The notes under the pieces: model-generated
Seen by the model: the letters and a program-made list of their open reading frames with translations, nothing else
What the model was told of the DNA's origin: nothing
Database searches by the model: none
Assembly: GCF_023544865.1 (NCBI RefSeq)
Contig: NZ_JAMJFX010000010.1
Location: 1 to 64,000, forward strand
Origin: Phaeovulum molybdatiresistens
Lineage (GTDB): Bacteria; Pseudomonadota; Alphaproteobacteria; Rhodobacterales; Rhodobacteraceae
DNA: 64,000 nucleotides
Reading direction: 5' to 3'
Shown: piece by piece, positions 1-8,686 of the stretch
Position numbering within the stretch: the stretch's first letter is position 1
How the letters are laid out: each line of letters starts with the position of its first letter
Position numbers and translations under genes: made by a program

Positions 1-328
1 CCTCAGGCGCCCCGTCACAACCTTCGCTGCTTCGGTGAAGCGGTATCTACGGAGAACAACAAACACACGCAAGAGGGAATCGCAGAAAAAATGAAACAAA
101 CGGAATAAATTTCAAAAGATACAACGAATACAAAATGATAGAGACATGGCGAGGAAGCGGCCAGGCAGAGCGAAGCACGGGGTGGACGCATTTGGCAGCG
201 CCCCACCCTCGGGCAGGCCGGGAATCGCGCGCGCGCCACTGCGCAACTGCGCCTGCCGATGGGCGACCCCACCCGGCGCCCCCTCGGCCCACCCAGAATT
301 GCGCCAACCCCCAAGTCTATTGACGCGT
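1..328. other. non-coding left end with an AT-rich patch
   Basis: I see no convincing gene in the first 328 bases. The stretch at about 50-140 is strongly A-rich and AT-biased on the plus strand, unlike the surrounding GC-rich DNA. The rest is GC-rich with only shadow reading frames. A TTGACG hexamer at 320-325 could be a -35 element for the gene at 369, but no good -10 follows it. The patch could be a promoter region or the edge of a transferred segment; the sequence does not decide. Confidence 0.4.
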
Positions 329-354
329 TGATCCGATCGATCATCATCGGATCA
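329..354 (+). promoter_or_regulatory. inverted repeat upstream of the ribbon-helix-helix gene
   Basis: TGATCCGAT at 329-337 and ATCGGATCA at 346-354 form a perfect 9-bp inverted repeat with an 8-base spacer. It ends at the Shine-Dalgarno-like AGGGAGG (354-360) of the gene at 369. It could be an operator or a 5' hairpin masking the ribosome-binding site. Since the next gene encodes a ribbon-helix-helix protein, autoregulation is possible, but that is inference. Confidence 0.4.
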
Positions 355-368
355 GGGAGGACTTCATC

Positions 369-692
369 ATGTGCCAGATCTTTTCGGGTCAGGACCCGAC
401 CCGCTACGAATCGGTTACCCGGCGCCTACGCCTGAACGGCCAGTCCACAAGCATCCGCCTGGAACGAGCATTCTGGTCGATTCTCGACCAGATGGCGGCA
501 AGTGAGGGTGCGACCACCCCCGCCTTTCTGTCGCGACTGCATTCCGAAGTTTTGGAACAGCATGGCGAGGCGAGCAATTTCACATCGCTGCTGCGCTGTG
601 CCTGCACCATCCACCTGGGCGAACTGGACAAGGTGCCTCAGGCACGCCGACACCCCCCGGTCCGGCCCGAAGCCCATGTCGCGGCGGAATAG
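369..692 (+). CDS. ribbon-helix-helix domain protein (RHH_4 type)
   Basis: This 107-residue protein carries, at about residues 18-80, the pattern of the short ribbon-helix-helix family common in alphaproteobacteria. The strand segment RLRLNGQSTSIRLE is followed by helices containing FWSILDQMAASEG and PAFLSRLHSEV. Family members are presumed DNA-binding or antitoxin-like regulators, but no target is known. There is no partner toxin next to it; the following gene lies 174 bases away and is metabolic. The start is supported by AGGGAGG 9 bases upstream. The C-terminal tail is proline/arginine-rich and probably disordered. Confidence 0.75.
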   Translation: MCQIFSGQDPTRYESVTRRLRLNGQSTSIRLERAFWSILDQMAASEGATTPAFLSRLHSEVLEQHGEASNFTSLLRCACTIHLGELDKVPQARRHPPVRPEAHVAAE

Positions 693-866
693 CCCGAAAA
701 TGCGAATGTAGTATCGGGCTACTACCTTTGGCTGAATTGGTCCGTTAGCCTTACCAAAACCCCATCTTTGAAGGGTTGCGGCGAAGTCTGACCATCGAGC
801 AACCGCGCGTCGGGGAGGCGCGCGGCGGGCACACGCCCGAAGCGGACCAAACCAAGGGAGGAAATC

Positions 867-2129
867 ATGAAAAGATCAGCGATCATTGCCGGACTGTTTT
901 TGTCCACCGCGCTCGGCACAGCCGCAGTCGCGCAGGACAACATGGAGAAACTGTCCAATATGCAGCGCACCGACGCCACCTTCACGGTCATCGACCAGAC
1001 CGGCCAGACCGCCGAGGCGCTGGCGGCGATCGTGCCGCACATCAAGGTCCCCGAGGGATTCCAGGCCAGCCTCTACGCTGTCGTGCCCGATGCACGTTCG
1101 ATGGCGGTGGCGCCGCAGGGCACGGTCGTTTTCGTCGGCACCCGCAAGGACAAGGTCTGGTCCGTCGTCGACCGCGACCGCAACCGCGTGGCCGATCAGG
1201 TGATGGATTTCGCGCCCTCGGTCACCTTCGACATTCCCAACGGGCCCTGCTTCTCGAAGGATGGGTTCCTGTATATCGCCGAACGCAACCGCGTCCTGGT
1301 GTTCCCGGCGGCCGAGTTCTTCTTTGAAGGGCCGGACCCGGCGGTGGGCACGGTCGTTGCCAAGGGCGAACTGATCCCGGCAGAAGAAGAAAGCTTCAAC
1401 CACACCGCCCGGGTCTGCCGCGTGGGGCCGGATGGCAAGCTGTATATCTCGCTGGGGCAGCCGCATAACGTCCAGCCTGCCGACAAGGTGGAACTTTACG
1501 ACAAGATCGGCATCGGCGGCATCATCCGCATCAACACCGATGGAACCGGGCGTGAGGTCTATACCCGCGGCATCCGCAACTCGGTCGGGCATGATTTCAA
1601 CCCGGCCAATGGCGATCTGTGGTTCACCGACAACCAGGTTGACGGTATGGGCGATGACATCCCCCCGGGCGAGCTGAACCGCCAGACCGCCGGGGGCCAG
1701 CACTTTGGCTTCCCCTGGACGAATTCGCGCATCGAGATCCCCGAGTTCAAGGATGTGCCCCGCCCCGAAGGTGTTGAATTCACCGAGCCGCAGGTGGAAA
1801 TGCAGGCCCATGCCGCCGATCTTGGCATGAGCTTCTACAAGGGCAATTCCTTCCCCGAGGAATTTCGCGGCGGCATCTTCTCGGCCCAGCACGGGTCGTG
1901 GAACCGCACCGTTCCGGTGGGCGCGCAGGTGATGTTCACCCGCCTGGATGAGGAAGGCAACGCCGCGGGCACCGAGGTCTTTGCCTCGGGCTGGCTGAAT
2001 GAAGAGACCGGCGAGTACCGTGGCCGGCCAATGGATATTGCCTTCCTGCCCGATGGCTCGATGCTGGTGTCCGATGATTTCGCCGGCGCGATCTGGCGCA
2101 TCGCCTATGTGGGAACGCCTGCGCAATGA
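867..2129 (+). CDS. PQQ-dependent sugar (sorbosone-type) dehydrogenase, periplasmic
   Basis: This 420-residue protein has a signal peptide ending near residue 22 and then a six-bladed beta-propeller of the soluble glucose/sorbosone dehydrogenase family. Visible family segments are LYISLGQPHNV, GDLWFTDNQVDGMGDD, HFGFPWT, HGSWNR and a closing GRPMDIAFLPDGSMLVSDD. Such enzymes oxidise sugars or aldehydes with PQQ in the periplasm and pass electrons to a cytochrome. The next gene overlaps by 4 bases (ATGA) and encodes a diheme cytochrome c, which fits as the electron acceptor. The start has a strong GGGAGG upstream. The substrate cannot be told from sequence, and no PQQ biosynthesis gene is in the window. 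Confidence 0.85.
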   Translation: MKRSAIIAGLFLSTALGTAAVAQDNMEKLSNMQRTDATFTVIDQTGQTAEALAAIVPHIKVPEGFQASLYAVVPDARSMAVAPQGTVVFVGTRKDKVWSVVDRDRNRVADQVMDFAPSVTFDIPNGPCFSKDGFLYIAERNRVLVFPAAEFFFEGPDPAVGTVVAKGELIPAEEESFNHTARVCRVGPDGKLYISLGQPHNVQPADKVELYDKIGIGGIIRINTDGTGREVYTRGIRNSVGHDFNPANGDLWFTDNQVDGMGDDIPPGELNRQTAGGQHFGFPWTNSRIEIPEFKDVPRPEGVEFTEPQVEMQAHAADLGMSFYKGNSFPEEFRGGIFSAQHGSWNRTVPVGAQVMFTRLDEEGNAAGTEVFASGWLNEETGEYRGRPMDIAFLPDGSMLVSDDFAGAIWRIAYVGTPAQ

Positions 2130-2758
2130 GGTTGATTGCGGTTCTGGCTCTCGGCGGGGTTATCCTCGCCGGGGGCGTCCCTGTCGGTGCGGCAGGCAAA
2201 AATGAGTCTGAAAAGCCGGCATCCGCGTCAGCCCCGGAACCGGATGCCACGGGCGACCGGGCGGCGGGCCGGGTTCTGGCGGGCCAATGCCGCACCTGTC
2301 ACGGCCTGGATGGCATGGCCCAGATCCCCATCGCCCCCCATATCGGCGGCGAGCCGGTAGACTATATCATTCATCAGCTGACAGCCTTCCGCGATGGCAC
2401 GCGCGAACATGAGATGATGTCGATCGTCGCCCGGTCGCTAAGCGATCAGCAGATCCGCGATCTGGCGGCCTGGTATTCGGGCCATTCCGTTACCGTCACT
2501 CCCGCCCCCGACCCGGCTGCGGCGCCAGAGGCCTGTCTGGCCTGTCATGGCACCGACGGGCTTGCCCAGATCCCCGATGCGCCCAACCTGGCAGGTGAGA
2601 CAAACATCTACATAGACACCCAGCTGAAGGCCTTTCGCAGCGGCAAGCGTGTGCATGACATCATGACACCGATCGCCCAGGGCATGACCGACGCCGATAT
2701 CCGTGCCGTTGCGGATTGGTATTCCGCCGTGAAGATCAACATCGAACTGGCCGAGTAG
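2126..2758 (+). CDS. diheme cytochrome c (c4-like)
   Basis: This 210-residue exported protein has two class I cytochrome c domains. The haem-binding motifs are CRTCH at residues 55-59 and CLACH at 137-141. Each is followed, about 38-42 residues on, by a methionine-containing segment ([15 protein letters not shown] and [15 protein letters not shown]) that would supply the distal ligand. The duplicated plan is that of cytochrome c4. The signal peptide covers about the first 23 residues. It is translationally coupled to the PQQ dehydrogenase by an ATGA overlap, which suggests that it accepts that enzyme's electrons and passes them on to the respiratory chain. Confidence 0.9.
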   Translation: MRLIAVLALGGVILAGGVPVGAAGKNESEKPASASAPEPDATGDRAAGRVLAGQCRTCHGLDGMAQIPIAPHIGGEPVDYIIHQLTAFRDGTREHEMMSIVARSLSDQQIRDLAAWYSGHSVTVTPAPDPAAAPEACLACHGTDGLAQIPDAPNLAGETNIYIDTQLKAFRSGKRVHDIMTPIAQGMTDADIRAVADWYSAVKINIELAE

Positions 2759-2837
2759 GGCCGGCCCCGCGCTTGATCCCGGCCCGAACCGCGCCATATC
2801 TCTGGCGCGACAGGGGCGGCCAACCGGCGGAGGGGTG

Positions 2838-3008
2838 ATGGCAAAGATGCGCAAGAAGGCGGATTTGCCGACAAAGGTCTGCGCCTGTTGCGGGCTGGGC
2901 TTTGCATGGCGCCGCAAATGGGCGCGGGACTGGGATCAGGTCAAATACTGCTCGGACCGCTGCCGCAGCGCCGCCAAGGGCCGCGCCCAGCGTGAGCCAC
3001 GGGCATGA
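2838..3008 (+). CDS. DUF2256 small zinc-ribbon-like protein
   Basis: This 56-residue basic protein has four cysteines in two pairs (CACC and CSDRC) and the tryptophan-rich centre [18 protein letters not shown], which are hallmarks of DUF2256. The paired cysteines suggest a small zinc ribbon. The start codon follows GGAGGGGTG. Its stop overlaps the photolyase start (ATGA, 3005-3008), so the two are translationally coupled. DUF2256 genes commonly sit next to cryptochrome/photolyase-related genes, as here, but their function is unknown to me. Confidence 0.85.
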   Translation: MAKMRKKADLPTKVCACCGLGFAWRRKWARDWDQVKYCSDRCRSAAKGRAQREPRA

Positions 3009-4597
3009 CCGCCGCCCCATCCCCGCCGCGCACGGGTGCCTTGCGCCTTGTGATGGGCGATCAGTTGACGACGGGGCTGGCCTCGCTGGCCAGCCTCGAT
3101 CCTGCGCGCGATGTGGTGCTGATGGTCGAGGTCGCGGATGAGGCGCGCTACGTCCCGCACCACAAGCAAAAGATCGCCTTCCTGCTGGCCGCGATGCGCC
3201 ATTTCGCGCGCGATCTGGCGGCGCGTGGGGTGCGCGTCGATTATGTCCGGCTTGACGATCCGGCAAACACCCACAGCTTCACGGATGAGCTGACCCGCGC
3301 GGTCGCCCGCCACGCACCCGCACGGGTGGTGGTGACCGAACCCGGCGAATGGCGGGTGTGGCAAATGATGCAGGGCTGGTCCACCACGCTGGGCCTGCCG
3401 GTCGAGATCTGCGCCGATGATCGCTTCTTCTGCAGCCGGGCTGAATTCGCCCGCCTTGCCCAAGCCCGCAAGACCGGCCGGATGGAATTTTTCTATCGTG
3501 AGATGCGCCGCCGCACCGGCATCTTGATGGATGGCGATACCCCTGTGGGCGGGCAATGGAATTTCGACGCGGACAACCGCAAGGCGCTGCCGCGTGGCCT
3601 GCGCCCGCCTGCCCGGCGCCGCTTTGCCCCCGACGACCTGACGCGCGAGGTGATCAACCTGGTCGCGGCGCGCTTTGCCGACCATTTCGGCGATCTGGAT
3701 CCGTTCGGTTGGGCGGTGACGCGCGCCGATGCGCTGGCCGCCCTAGACGATTTCATCGCAACGGCCCTGCCCGATTTCGGCGATTATCAGGATGCGATGA
3801 AGGCAGGCGAGGATTTCCTGTTCCACGGCTTGATCTCACCCTACCTCAACTGCGGGCTTCTGACCGCAGTTGAGGTCTGCGCCGCGGCCGAAACCGCCTT
3901 GCGCGCGGGGCGTGCGCCGCTGAACGCTGTCGAAGGCTTCATCCGGCAGATTCTGGGCTGGCGCGAATTCGTGCGCGGCATCTACTGGACCGAAATGCCC
4001 GATTATGCGCAGACCAACCACCTGAACGCGGGCCGCGACCTGCCCGCGTTTTACTGGACCGGCCAGACATCGATGCGCTGCATGGCCGATTGCATCGCCG
4101 CCACCCGCCGCAACGCCTATGCCCACCACATCCAACGCCTGATGGTCACCGGCAACTTCGCGCTGCTGGCCGGGATCGCGCCCGCGCAGATTGAGGAATG
4201 GTATCTGGCGGTCTATGCCGATGCCTTCGAATGGGTCGAGCTGCCCAATGTGCATGGCATGGTTATGCATGCCGATGGCGGGCGGATCGGATCAAAACCC
4301 TATGCCGCCTCTGGCGCCTATATCAACCGGATGTCGGATTATTGCGGCACCTGCACCTTTGATCCGAAGCAAAAGACAGGCGCACGGGCCTGCCCGTTCA
4401 ACTATCTCTACTGGAATTTCCTGATCGAGAACGAAGCGGCCCTGGCCCGCAACCCGCGCATGGCCCTCCCCTATCGCAATCTGGCCCGGATGACCCCCGC
4501 CGACCGCGATCAGATCATCCGCGCCGCCCGCCATTTCCTGGCCGGTCACGCCCCGGCGCCCGCATCGATGCAGCCGAGGCTGGATGACGGCTGGTAG
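3005..4597 (+). CDS. phrB: iron-sulfur bacterial cryptochrome/photolyase (PhrB-like, (6-4) type)
   Basis: This 530-residue protein has the N-terminal alpha/beta domain of the photolyase-related family (RLVMGDQL near residue 15) and a C-terminal FAD domain with [15 protein letters not shown] and [16 protein letters not shown]. Cysteines at 359, 447, 450 and 463 have exactly the spacing (88, 3, 13) of the 4Fe-4S ligands of Agrobacterium PhrB (350, 438, 441, 454). That enzyme repairs (6-4) photoproducts with light, using FAD and a ribolumazine antenna. The upstream DUF2256 gene overlaps it. A repair role is likely, but a photoreceptor role is not excluded. Confidence 0.9.
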   Translation: MTAAPSPPRTGALRLVMGDQLTTGLASLASLDPARDVVLMVEVADEARYVPHHKQKIAFLLAAMRHFARDLAARGVRVDYVRLDDPANTHSFTDELTRAVARHAPARVVVTEPGEWRVWQMMQGWSTTLGLPVEICADDRFFCSRAEFARLAQARKTGRMEFFYREMRRRTGILMDGDTPVGGQWNFDADNRKALPRGLRPPARRRFAPDDLTREVINLVAARFADHFGDLDPFGWAVTRADALAALDDFIATALPDFGDYQDAMKAGEDFLFHGLISPYLNCGLLTAVEVCAAAETALRAGRAPLNAVEGFIRQILGWREFVRGIYWTEMPDYAQTNHLNAGRDLPAFYWTGQTSMRCMADCIAATRRNAYAHHIQRLMVTGNFALLAGIAPAQIEEWYLAVYADAFEWVELPNVHGMVMHADGGRIGSKPYAASGAYINRMSDYCGTCTFDPKQKTGARACPFNYLYWNFLIENEAALARNPRMALPYRNLARMTPADRDQIIRAARHFLAGHAPAPASMQPRLDDGW

Positions 4598-4606
4598 CGC
4601 CCGTCA

Positions 4607-4622
4607 CAACTGTGCACTGTTG
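4607..4622. promoter_or_regulatory. imperfect palindrome overlapping a possible -35
   Basis: The 16-base sequence at 4607-4622 reads CAAC-T-GTGCAC-T-GTTG and matches its own reverse complement at 14 of 16 positions. It overlaps a TTGACT hexamer at 4620-4625, 53 bases before the start at 4678. The 9-mer ACAACTGTG occurs at 4606-4614 and again at 4659-4667. This could be a repressor site for the next gene. Confidence 0.3.
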
Positions 4623-4677
4623 ACTTTACCCAAGGGCCCAAATTAGCTGGCGGCCTCGACAACTGTGGGTGAAGATT

Positions 4678-5790
4678 ATGAATCTTTTGGGTAAATTGTC
4701 ACAATTCTGCTGCGCGGCCCTTGTCGCGTCGGGCCCGGCCGTGGCGCAAGGCGCGCCCGACGTTCAGGGCTTCTGGGCCGGGGGCTACGTTGATGGCCGG
4801 GGCGGGCAGATCCAGTTCCAGCTGACCATCATCGATGGGCTTGGAGAACTTGAATATAATGCCTCGAATTGGGGCGGCTTGGGGTTCGCGATCTGCGAAT
4901 ATCTGTTCCCCGTCGAAAACGGGCAGCCGGGCAAGGTGCTGCGCAACTCGGGCGCGGGCACGGGCAATTGCCTGGCGGAACCCGCCTTCACCCTGACGCG
5001 CGCCAACAAGGACGTGCTCAGCGTGGCCTTCGCCAACCCCGAGATCGAGCTTGAGGCCGCCGAACTGTCCGGCGTCCTGCGCCCCTTCGACCCGGCCGAG
5101 GCCCATGCCCCGATCGCCAATCTTGACATTCTGGGCGCAACGCCCGGCATGACGCTGGACCAGATCGAACAGCTTCTGGCCGATAAGGGCTATCAGCGGC
5201 AGGAAAACCGCGATCGGTTGATGGAATATCAGGATTTCACGCGCGACATGCTGGCCTGGGGCCGCGCCCCCAATGATCAGGGCAAACCCACCGATTGGTT
5301 CTTTGCCAGCTTCAGCGCCAAGAAAAGCTGGGCTCCAGACGACGCCCCCGTCGCCATGTCCATCGCGCGCGACTGGACCATTCCGACATCCGAGGCGATC
5401 GCCGGCGCAACGATGGTGGAAAGCCTTGCCACCAAATACGGTCCGCGGTCGAATTCGATCAACGAAGCGCGGTTTTATGACCGATCGGGCACTGTGCTGC
5501 AGGACGCCTATTCCTGCGGCGATGGCCCGCATCAGCCGATCCAGTCCAGCTATCAGTTGGATGACCAACTGGGGAATGAGGAAATCTCGGTCACCTGCGG
5601 CGCGGTTCTGGACGCTTACGTCTCCACCGATTCCTCGACCGGGCGCGCGGTGCGGTTGAAGCTGCGCATCACCGACCCGGACCCGCTGTGGGATGATTTC
5701 TGGAAAACCTGGAGCCATTCCGAAGGCGCGCGGATCAAGGCCGTTTACGAAGGCGTCGCGGGCGCCACCGGCAAGGCGCCGGAACTGTGA
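4678..5790 (+). CDS. exported protein of unknown function
   Basis: From the ATG at 4678 this is a 370-residue protein with a signal peptide of about 23 residues ending AVA-QG; a GTG three codons upstream is an alternative start. I do not recognise a family. The N-terminal third (GFWAGGYVDGRGGQIQFQLTI) resembles secreted beta-rich proteins, and the middle contains GMTLDQIEQLLADKGYQ, a segment like a small SmpA/OmlA- or peptidoglycan-associated helix pair. Several cysteines in the mature part could form disulfides. It stands alone between the photolyase and a convergent dehydrogenase, preceded by a palindrome at 4607. Confidence 0.7.
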   Translation: MNLLGKLSQFCCAALVASGPAVAQGAPDVQGFWAGGYVDGRGGQIQFQLTIIDGLGELEYNASNWGGLGFAICEYLFPVENGQPGKVLRNSGAGTGNCLAEPAFTLTRANKDVLSVAFANPEIELEAAELSGVLRPFDPAEAHAPIANLDILGATPGMTLDQIEQLLADKGYQRQENRDRLMEYQDFTRDMLAWGRAPNDQGKPTDWFFASFSAKKSWAPDDAPVAMSIARDWTIPTSEAIAGATMVESLATKYGPRSNSINEARFYDRSGTVLQDAYSCGDGPHQPIQSSYQLDDQLGNEEISVTCGAVLDAYVSTDSSTGRAVRLKLRITDPDPLWDDFWKTWSHSEGARIKAVYEGVAGATGKAPEL

Positions 5791-5794
5791 TCGC

Positions 5795-5826
5795 ACGCCC
5801 GGGCCGGACCCTGCCGGCCCGGGCGT
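5795..5826. terminator. strong hairpin between convergent genes
   Basis: Perfect 13-bp arms at 5795-5807 and 5814-5826 enclose a 6-base loop. The hairpin sits just after the stop at 5790 and before the end of the convergent gene at 5851. There is no T run on either side, so it may act as a bidirectional mRNA end rather than as a classical intrinsic terminator. Confidence 0.5.
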
Positions 5827-5850
5827 AACCGCAAAGCCATCAGGCCCCCG

Positions 5851-6732
5851 TCACAGCCGCGCCAGAATGCGGTCAGCACGCTGGACAAGATCGCCCTCGC
5901 CCGGACCAATCGCCAGTTCGCCGATGCGCTGGTGCCAGTCGGCCACAGCGGCGGTCACCGCCCCCGGAAAGCCCAGATCCTGCAGCGTCGCGACAACCTC
6001 GCGCATCTCGGCGGCGCGGCGCAGGCCGTGGCTCATCATGCGTTCAAGGTTGTAGGCACCCTGGCGGGGCCAGTCGATTTCCGGGTTCGACGCCATCAGC
6101 GAGGCAAGAACCTGCGCCTCGACCCCGGCGCGGCGGGCTGCAAGAAAACATTCCGCATGCAGCGCCTCGATGCCCTTGATCATCACCGAACGCAGCATCT
6201 TGACGCTGGACGCATCGCCCACCCCCGGACCGGCAACCTGCGCCGCCATGCCCAGCACCCCCAGCTGCGCCGCCGCCGTGTCCGCATGCGGACCCGACAG
6301 CAACATCGGCGTGCGATGCAGGCGCGGATGCACGGGCGCCATGATGGCCGTATCCACATAGCGCCCGCCCACGCCTTCAATCACCCCGGCAGCCGCGCGC
6401 TTGGTTTCGGGCGCACAGGAATTGCCGTCGAACCAAAGCGCGCCGGGCGCAAGGTGGGGCGCACATTCATCGGCCGCGCGCCGCGCCTGATCGGCAGTCA
6501 CAAGGCAGAACACATGGCTTGCACCCGCAAGCGCCTGTTCCCTGTCGCCACAAACCGTGACGCCCCGACCGGCACCGGCCCTGACCAGCAGATCATGCCC
6601 CCCGGGGTGCAGCGACTTCAGGTCAAACGCCGAAATCGCCCCCACAGCCTGCCCGTGCCAGCCCTGTGCAAAGGCTTGCCCCGCCTCGCCAAAACCGATC
6701 AGCGTAATCTTCGGACCCGTTCCTGTCTGCAT
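5851..6732 (-). CDS. NAD(P)-dependent oxidoreductase, DUF1932 / 6-phosphogluconate dehydrogenase-like
   Basis: This 293-residue protein has an N-terminal Rossmann fold with LIGFGEAGQAFAQGW (residues about 11-25) and a helical C-terminal domain of the DUF1932 type (SSVKMLRSVMIKGIEALHAE). It belongs to the beta-hydroxyacid dehydrogenase superfamily, which includes 3-hydroxyisobutyrate and 6-phosphogluconate dehydrogenases. The substrate is unknown. SSVKMLRS has the usual catalytic lysine position. It stands alone, convergent with the exported protein upstream. Confidence 0.8.
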   Translation of the reverse strand: MQTGTGPKITLIGFGEAGQAFAQGWHGQAVGAISAFDLKSLHPGGHDLLVRAGAGRGVTVCGDREQALAGASHVFCLVTADQARRAADECAPHLAPGALWFDGNSCAPETKRAAAGVIEGVGGRYVDTAIMAPVHPRLHRTPMLLSGPHADTAAAQLGVLGMAAQVAGPGVGDASSVKMLRSVMIKGIEALHAECFLAARRAGVEAQVLASLMASNPEIDWPRQGAYNLERMMSHGLRRAAEMREVVATLQDLGFPGAVTAAVADWHQRIGELAIGPGEGDLVQRADRILARL

Positions 6733-6847
6733 GATGCCCCCCTGCCTGTGACGGCAGGATCGCGCAGACGCCCGCAGCGCCCAAGACCCTATAGCCCAAC
6801 CTTATGACAACCGCCGGCTTTCTGAACCGCAGGATGTCCCCCGGGGC

Positions 6848-7960
6848 CTAGTCCAAGCTTGCCTGCGCCTCATCCTGGCCGTTGACCCGGTTCCAGCGGA
6901 TCGAGGACCAAAGCGAGACACCGATCAGTGCCGCGCCGCCCAGGCCGGTGATCACCTCGGGGATATGCACCAGCGATTGGGCATACATGATGACCGACAG
7001 CGCGATGATGGCGTAAAAGGCGCCATGTTCCAGAAAGCGGTATTGGGCCAATGTGCCCCGTTCCACCAGCATGATCGTCATCGACCGCACATACATCGCA
7101 CCGATCCCAAGGCCGATCGCGATCACGAACAGGTTCTGGCTAAGCGCGAAGGCCCCGATCACCCCGTCGAAGGAAAACGAGGCATCCAGCACCTCTAGAT
7201 ACAGAAAAGCCCCCAGCCCCCCGCGCGCTGCGGATTTCAGCGCCTCTTGCGTGCTGTCGATCAGCCCGCCCAGAACCTCGACCAGAAGGAAGGTCAGCAG
7301 GCCCCAGATCGCGGCGGTGAAGAACACCTGCGCATCGGCCCCGTCCAGAAGGCGCGAAAAGCCAAGAATCAGCAACAGGACCAGCGCCACCTCGATGCCA
7401 CGGATCGTGGCATAGCGCGCCATGTGGCGTTCCAGCCAGCGCACCCAATGCACATCCTTTTCCTGATCGAAGAAAAAGCTGAGCCCCACCATCATCAGGA
7501 AGGTGCCACCAAAAGCCGCAATCGGCAGATGCGCATCCTGCATGATGCGGGCATATTCCTCGGGGCGGGCGGCGGCCAGCACCAGCGCCTGCCACGGGCC
7601 GATCTTTGCCGCGATCACCACGATCAGCAGCGGAAAGACGATGCGCATCCCGAAAACCGCGATGATGATGCCCCAGGTCAGGAAGCGGTGCTGCCATTCC
7701 GGCCGCATATCCTTGAGCTTGTTGGCATTCACGATCGCATTGTCGAAAGACAACGAAATCTCCAGCACCGCCAGAACCGCACAGATGAAAAAGATCGTCA
7801 GCATGCCGCCAAGTGTGCCAGTGGTGTGCCAGCCCAGAAAGGCGCCAAGCGCCAGGCCCAGGACGGTAAAGATGAAGGCCCAGCGGAAATACTGCAACAT
7901 CGGGGCCGTGCCCGCCATTTCGGGCGCGGCCTCTGGCCTGAGGGTCGTCTTGCTTGCCAT
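6848..7960 (-). CDS. DUF475 (TerC-like) integral membrane protein
   Basis: This 370-residue polytopic membrane protein has around nine predicted hydrophobic segments. The segment LEISLSFDNAIVNANKLKDM carries the acidic SFDNA pattern, which recurs as FSFDGVIGAFALSQN. This duplicated acidic motif is characteristic of TerC/DUF475 proteins, implicated in metal (Mn2+) export or tellurite resistance in relatives. The N-terminus is cytoplasmic and lacks a signal peptide. The gene has no obvious operon partner. Whether it moves manganese here is inference from the superfamily. Confidence 0.85.
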   Translation of the reverse strand: MASKTTLRPEAAPEMAGTAPMLQYFRWAFIFTVLGLALGAFLGWHTTGTLGGMLTIFFICAVLAVLEISLSFDNAIVNANKLKDMRPEWQHRFLTWGIIIAVFGMRIVFPLLIVVIAAKIGPWQALVLAAARPEEYARIMQDAHLPIAAFGGTFLMMVGLSFFFDQEKDVHWVRWLERHMARYATIRGIEVALVLLLILGFSRLLDGADAQVFFTAAIWGLLTFLLVEVLGGLIDSTQEALKSAARGGLGAFLYLEVLDASFSFDGVIGAFALSQNLFVIAIGLGIGAMYVRSMTIMLVERGTLAQYRFLEHGAFYAIIALSVIMYAQSLVHIPEVITGLGGAALIGVSLWSSIRWNRVNGQDEAQASLD

Positions 7961-8167
7961 GTCTGATCAAGGTCCAGGCGGCTGGAAGATTTCAGGTGCC
8001 GACATCACGAAAGCGCCGCCACTTTCGCCAGAGGGGCCCGGTCACCACGGGTGCCTGCCACAGGCAAGCCGCGCATAAATGCGCGTTTTAACACAATGAC
8101 GCAAGGGGCGGCGGCAATCACCGCCCCGCCGCCTGATGTGACATGTCAGGCGCGCCACAGGCGCCTG

Positions 8168-8686
8168 TCAGCCCCGACGGCTTGGCAAAAAGAACTCCAT
8201 CACCGACCCGTCGCCCGGTTTCACGCCAAGCCAGTCCTCGGCCTGAAAGTCCACGATCAGCGTGGCGCAGGTCGGATAGCGCCGGAATTCGGGCGCCATC
8301 GGGGGACGCGCCGGCAACATCGCCGCGAATTCCGCGATGCCGGGGTTGTGGCCGATCATCATCACCGTGGGCGCTGTCGCGGTGCGCAGAACCGCCAGCA
8401 TGACATCAGGGCTGGCGTGATACAACGCCTCGACCAGGCGCACCTCGGGGCGGGTTTCCATCACCGCGCTGGCAACACCATTCCAGGTTTCGCGGGTCCG
8501 CAGCGCGGTGGAACACAGCACCTCCTCGGGCTCCATCCCGCGTGAGGCCAGAAAATCCCCAAGTTCGCGCGCCGCACGCACGCCCCGGGTGTTCAGCGGG
8601 CGGTCGTGATCGGCCAACAGCGGATCATCCCAGGATGATTTCGCATGGCGCGTGAGGATCAGGCGGCGGTGTCCCAAGGGTGTCAT
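8168..8686 (-). CDS. SixA-like histidine phosphatase family protein
   Basis: This 172-residue protein has the phosphohistidine signature LILTRHAKSSW at its N-terminus (catalytic His in RHA) and a second catalytic His in MMIGHNPGI. Short single-domain members resemble SixA, which dephosphorylates phosphohistidine on signalling proteins, but other substrates are possible. I chose the start at 8686 because it overlaps the stop of the preceding ferredoxin gene (ATGA), although the frame stays open further upstream. The gene ends the argB-ferredoxin-phosphatase run. Confidence 0.85.
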   Translation of the reverse strand: MTPLGHRRLILTRHAKSSWDDPLLADHDRPLNTRGVRAARELGDFLASRGMEPEEVLCSTALRTRETWNGVASAVMETRPEVRLVEALYHASPDVMLAVLRTATAPTVMMIGHNPGIAEFAAMLPARPPMAPEFRRYPTCATLIVDFQAEDWLGVKPGDGSVMEFFLPSRRG

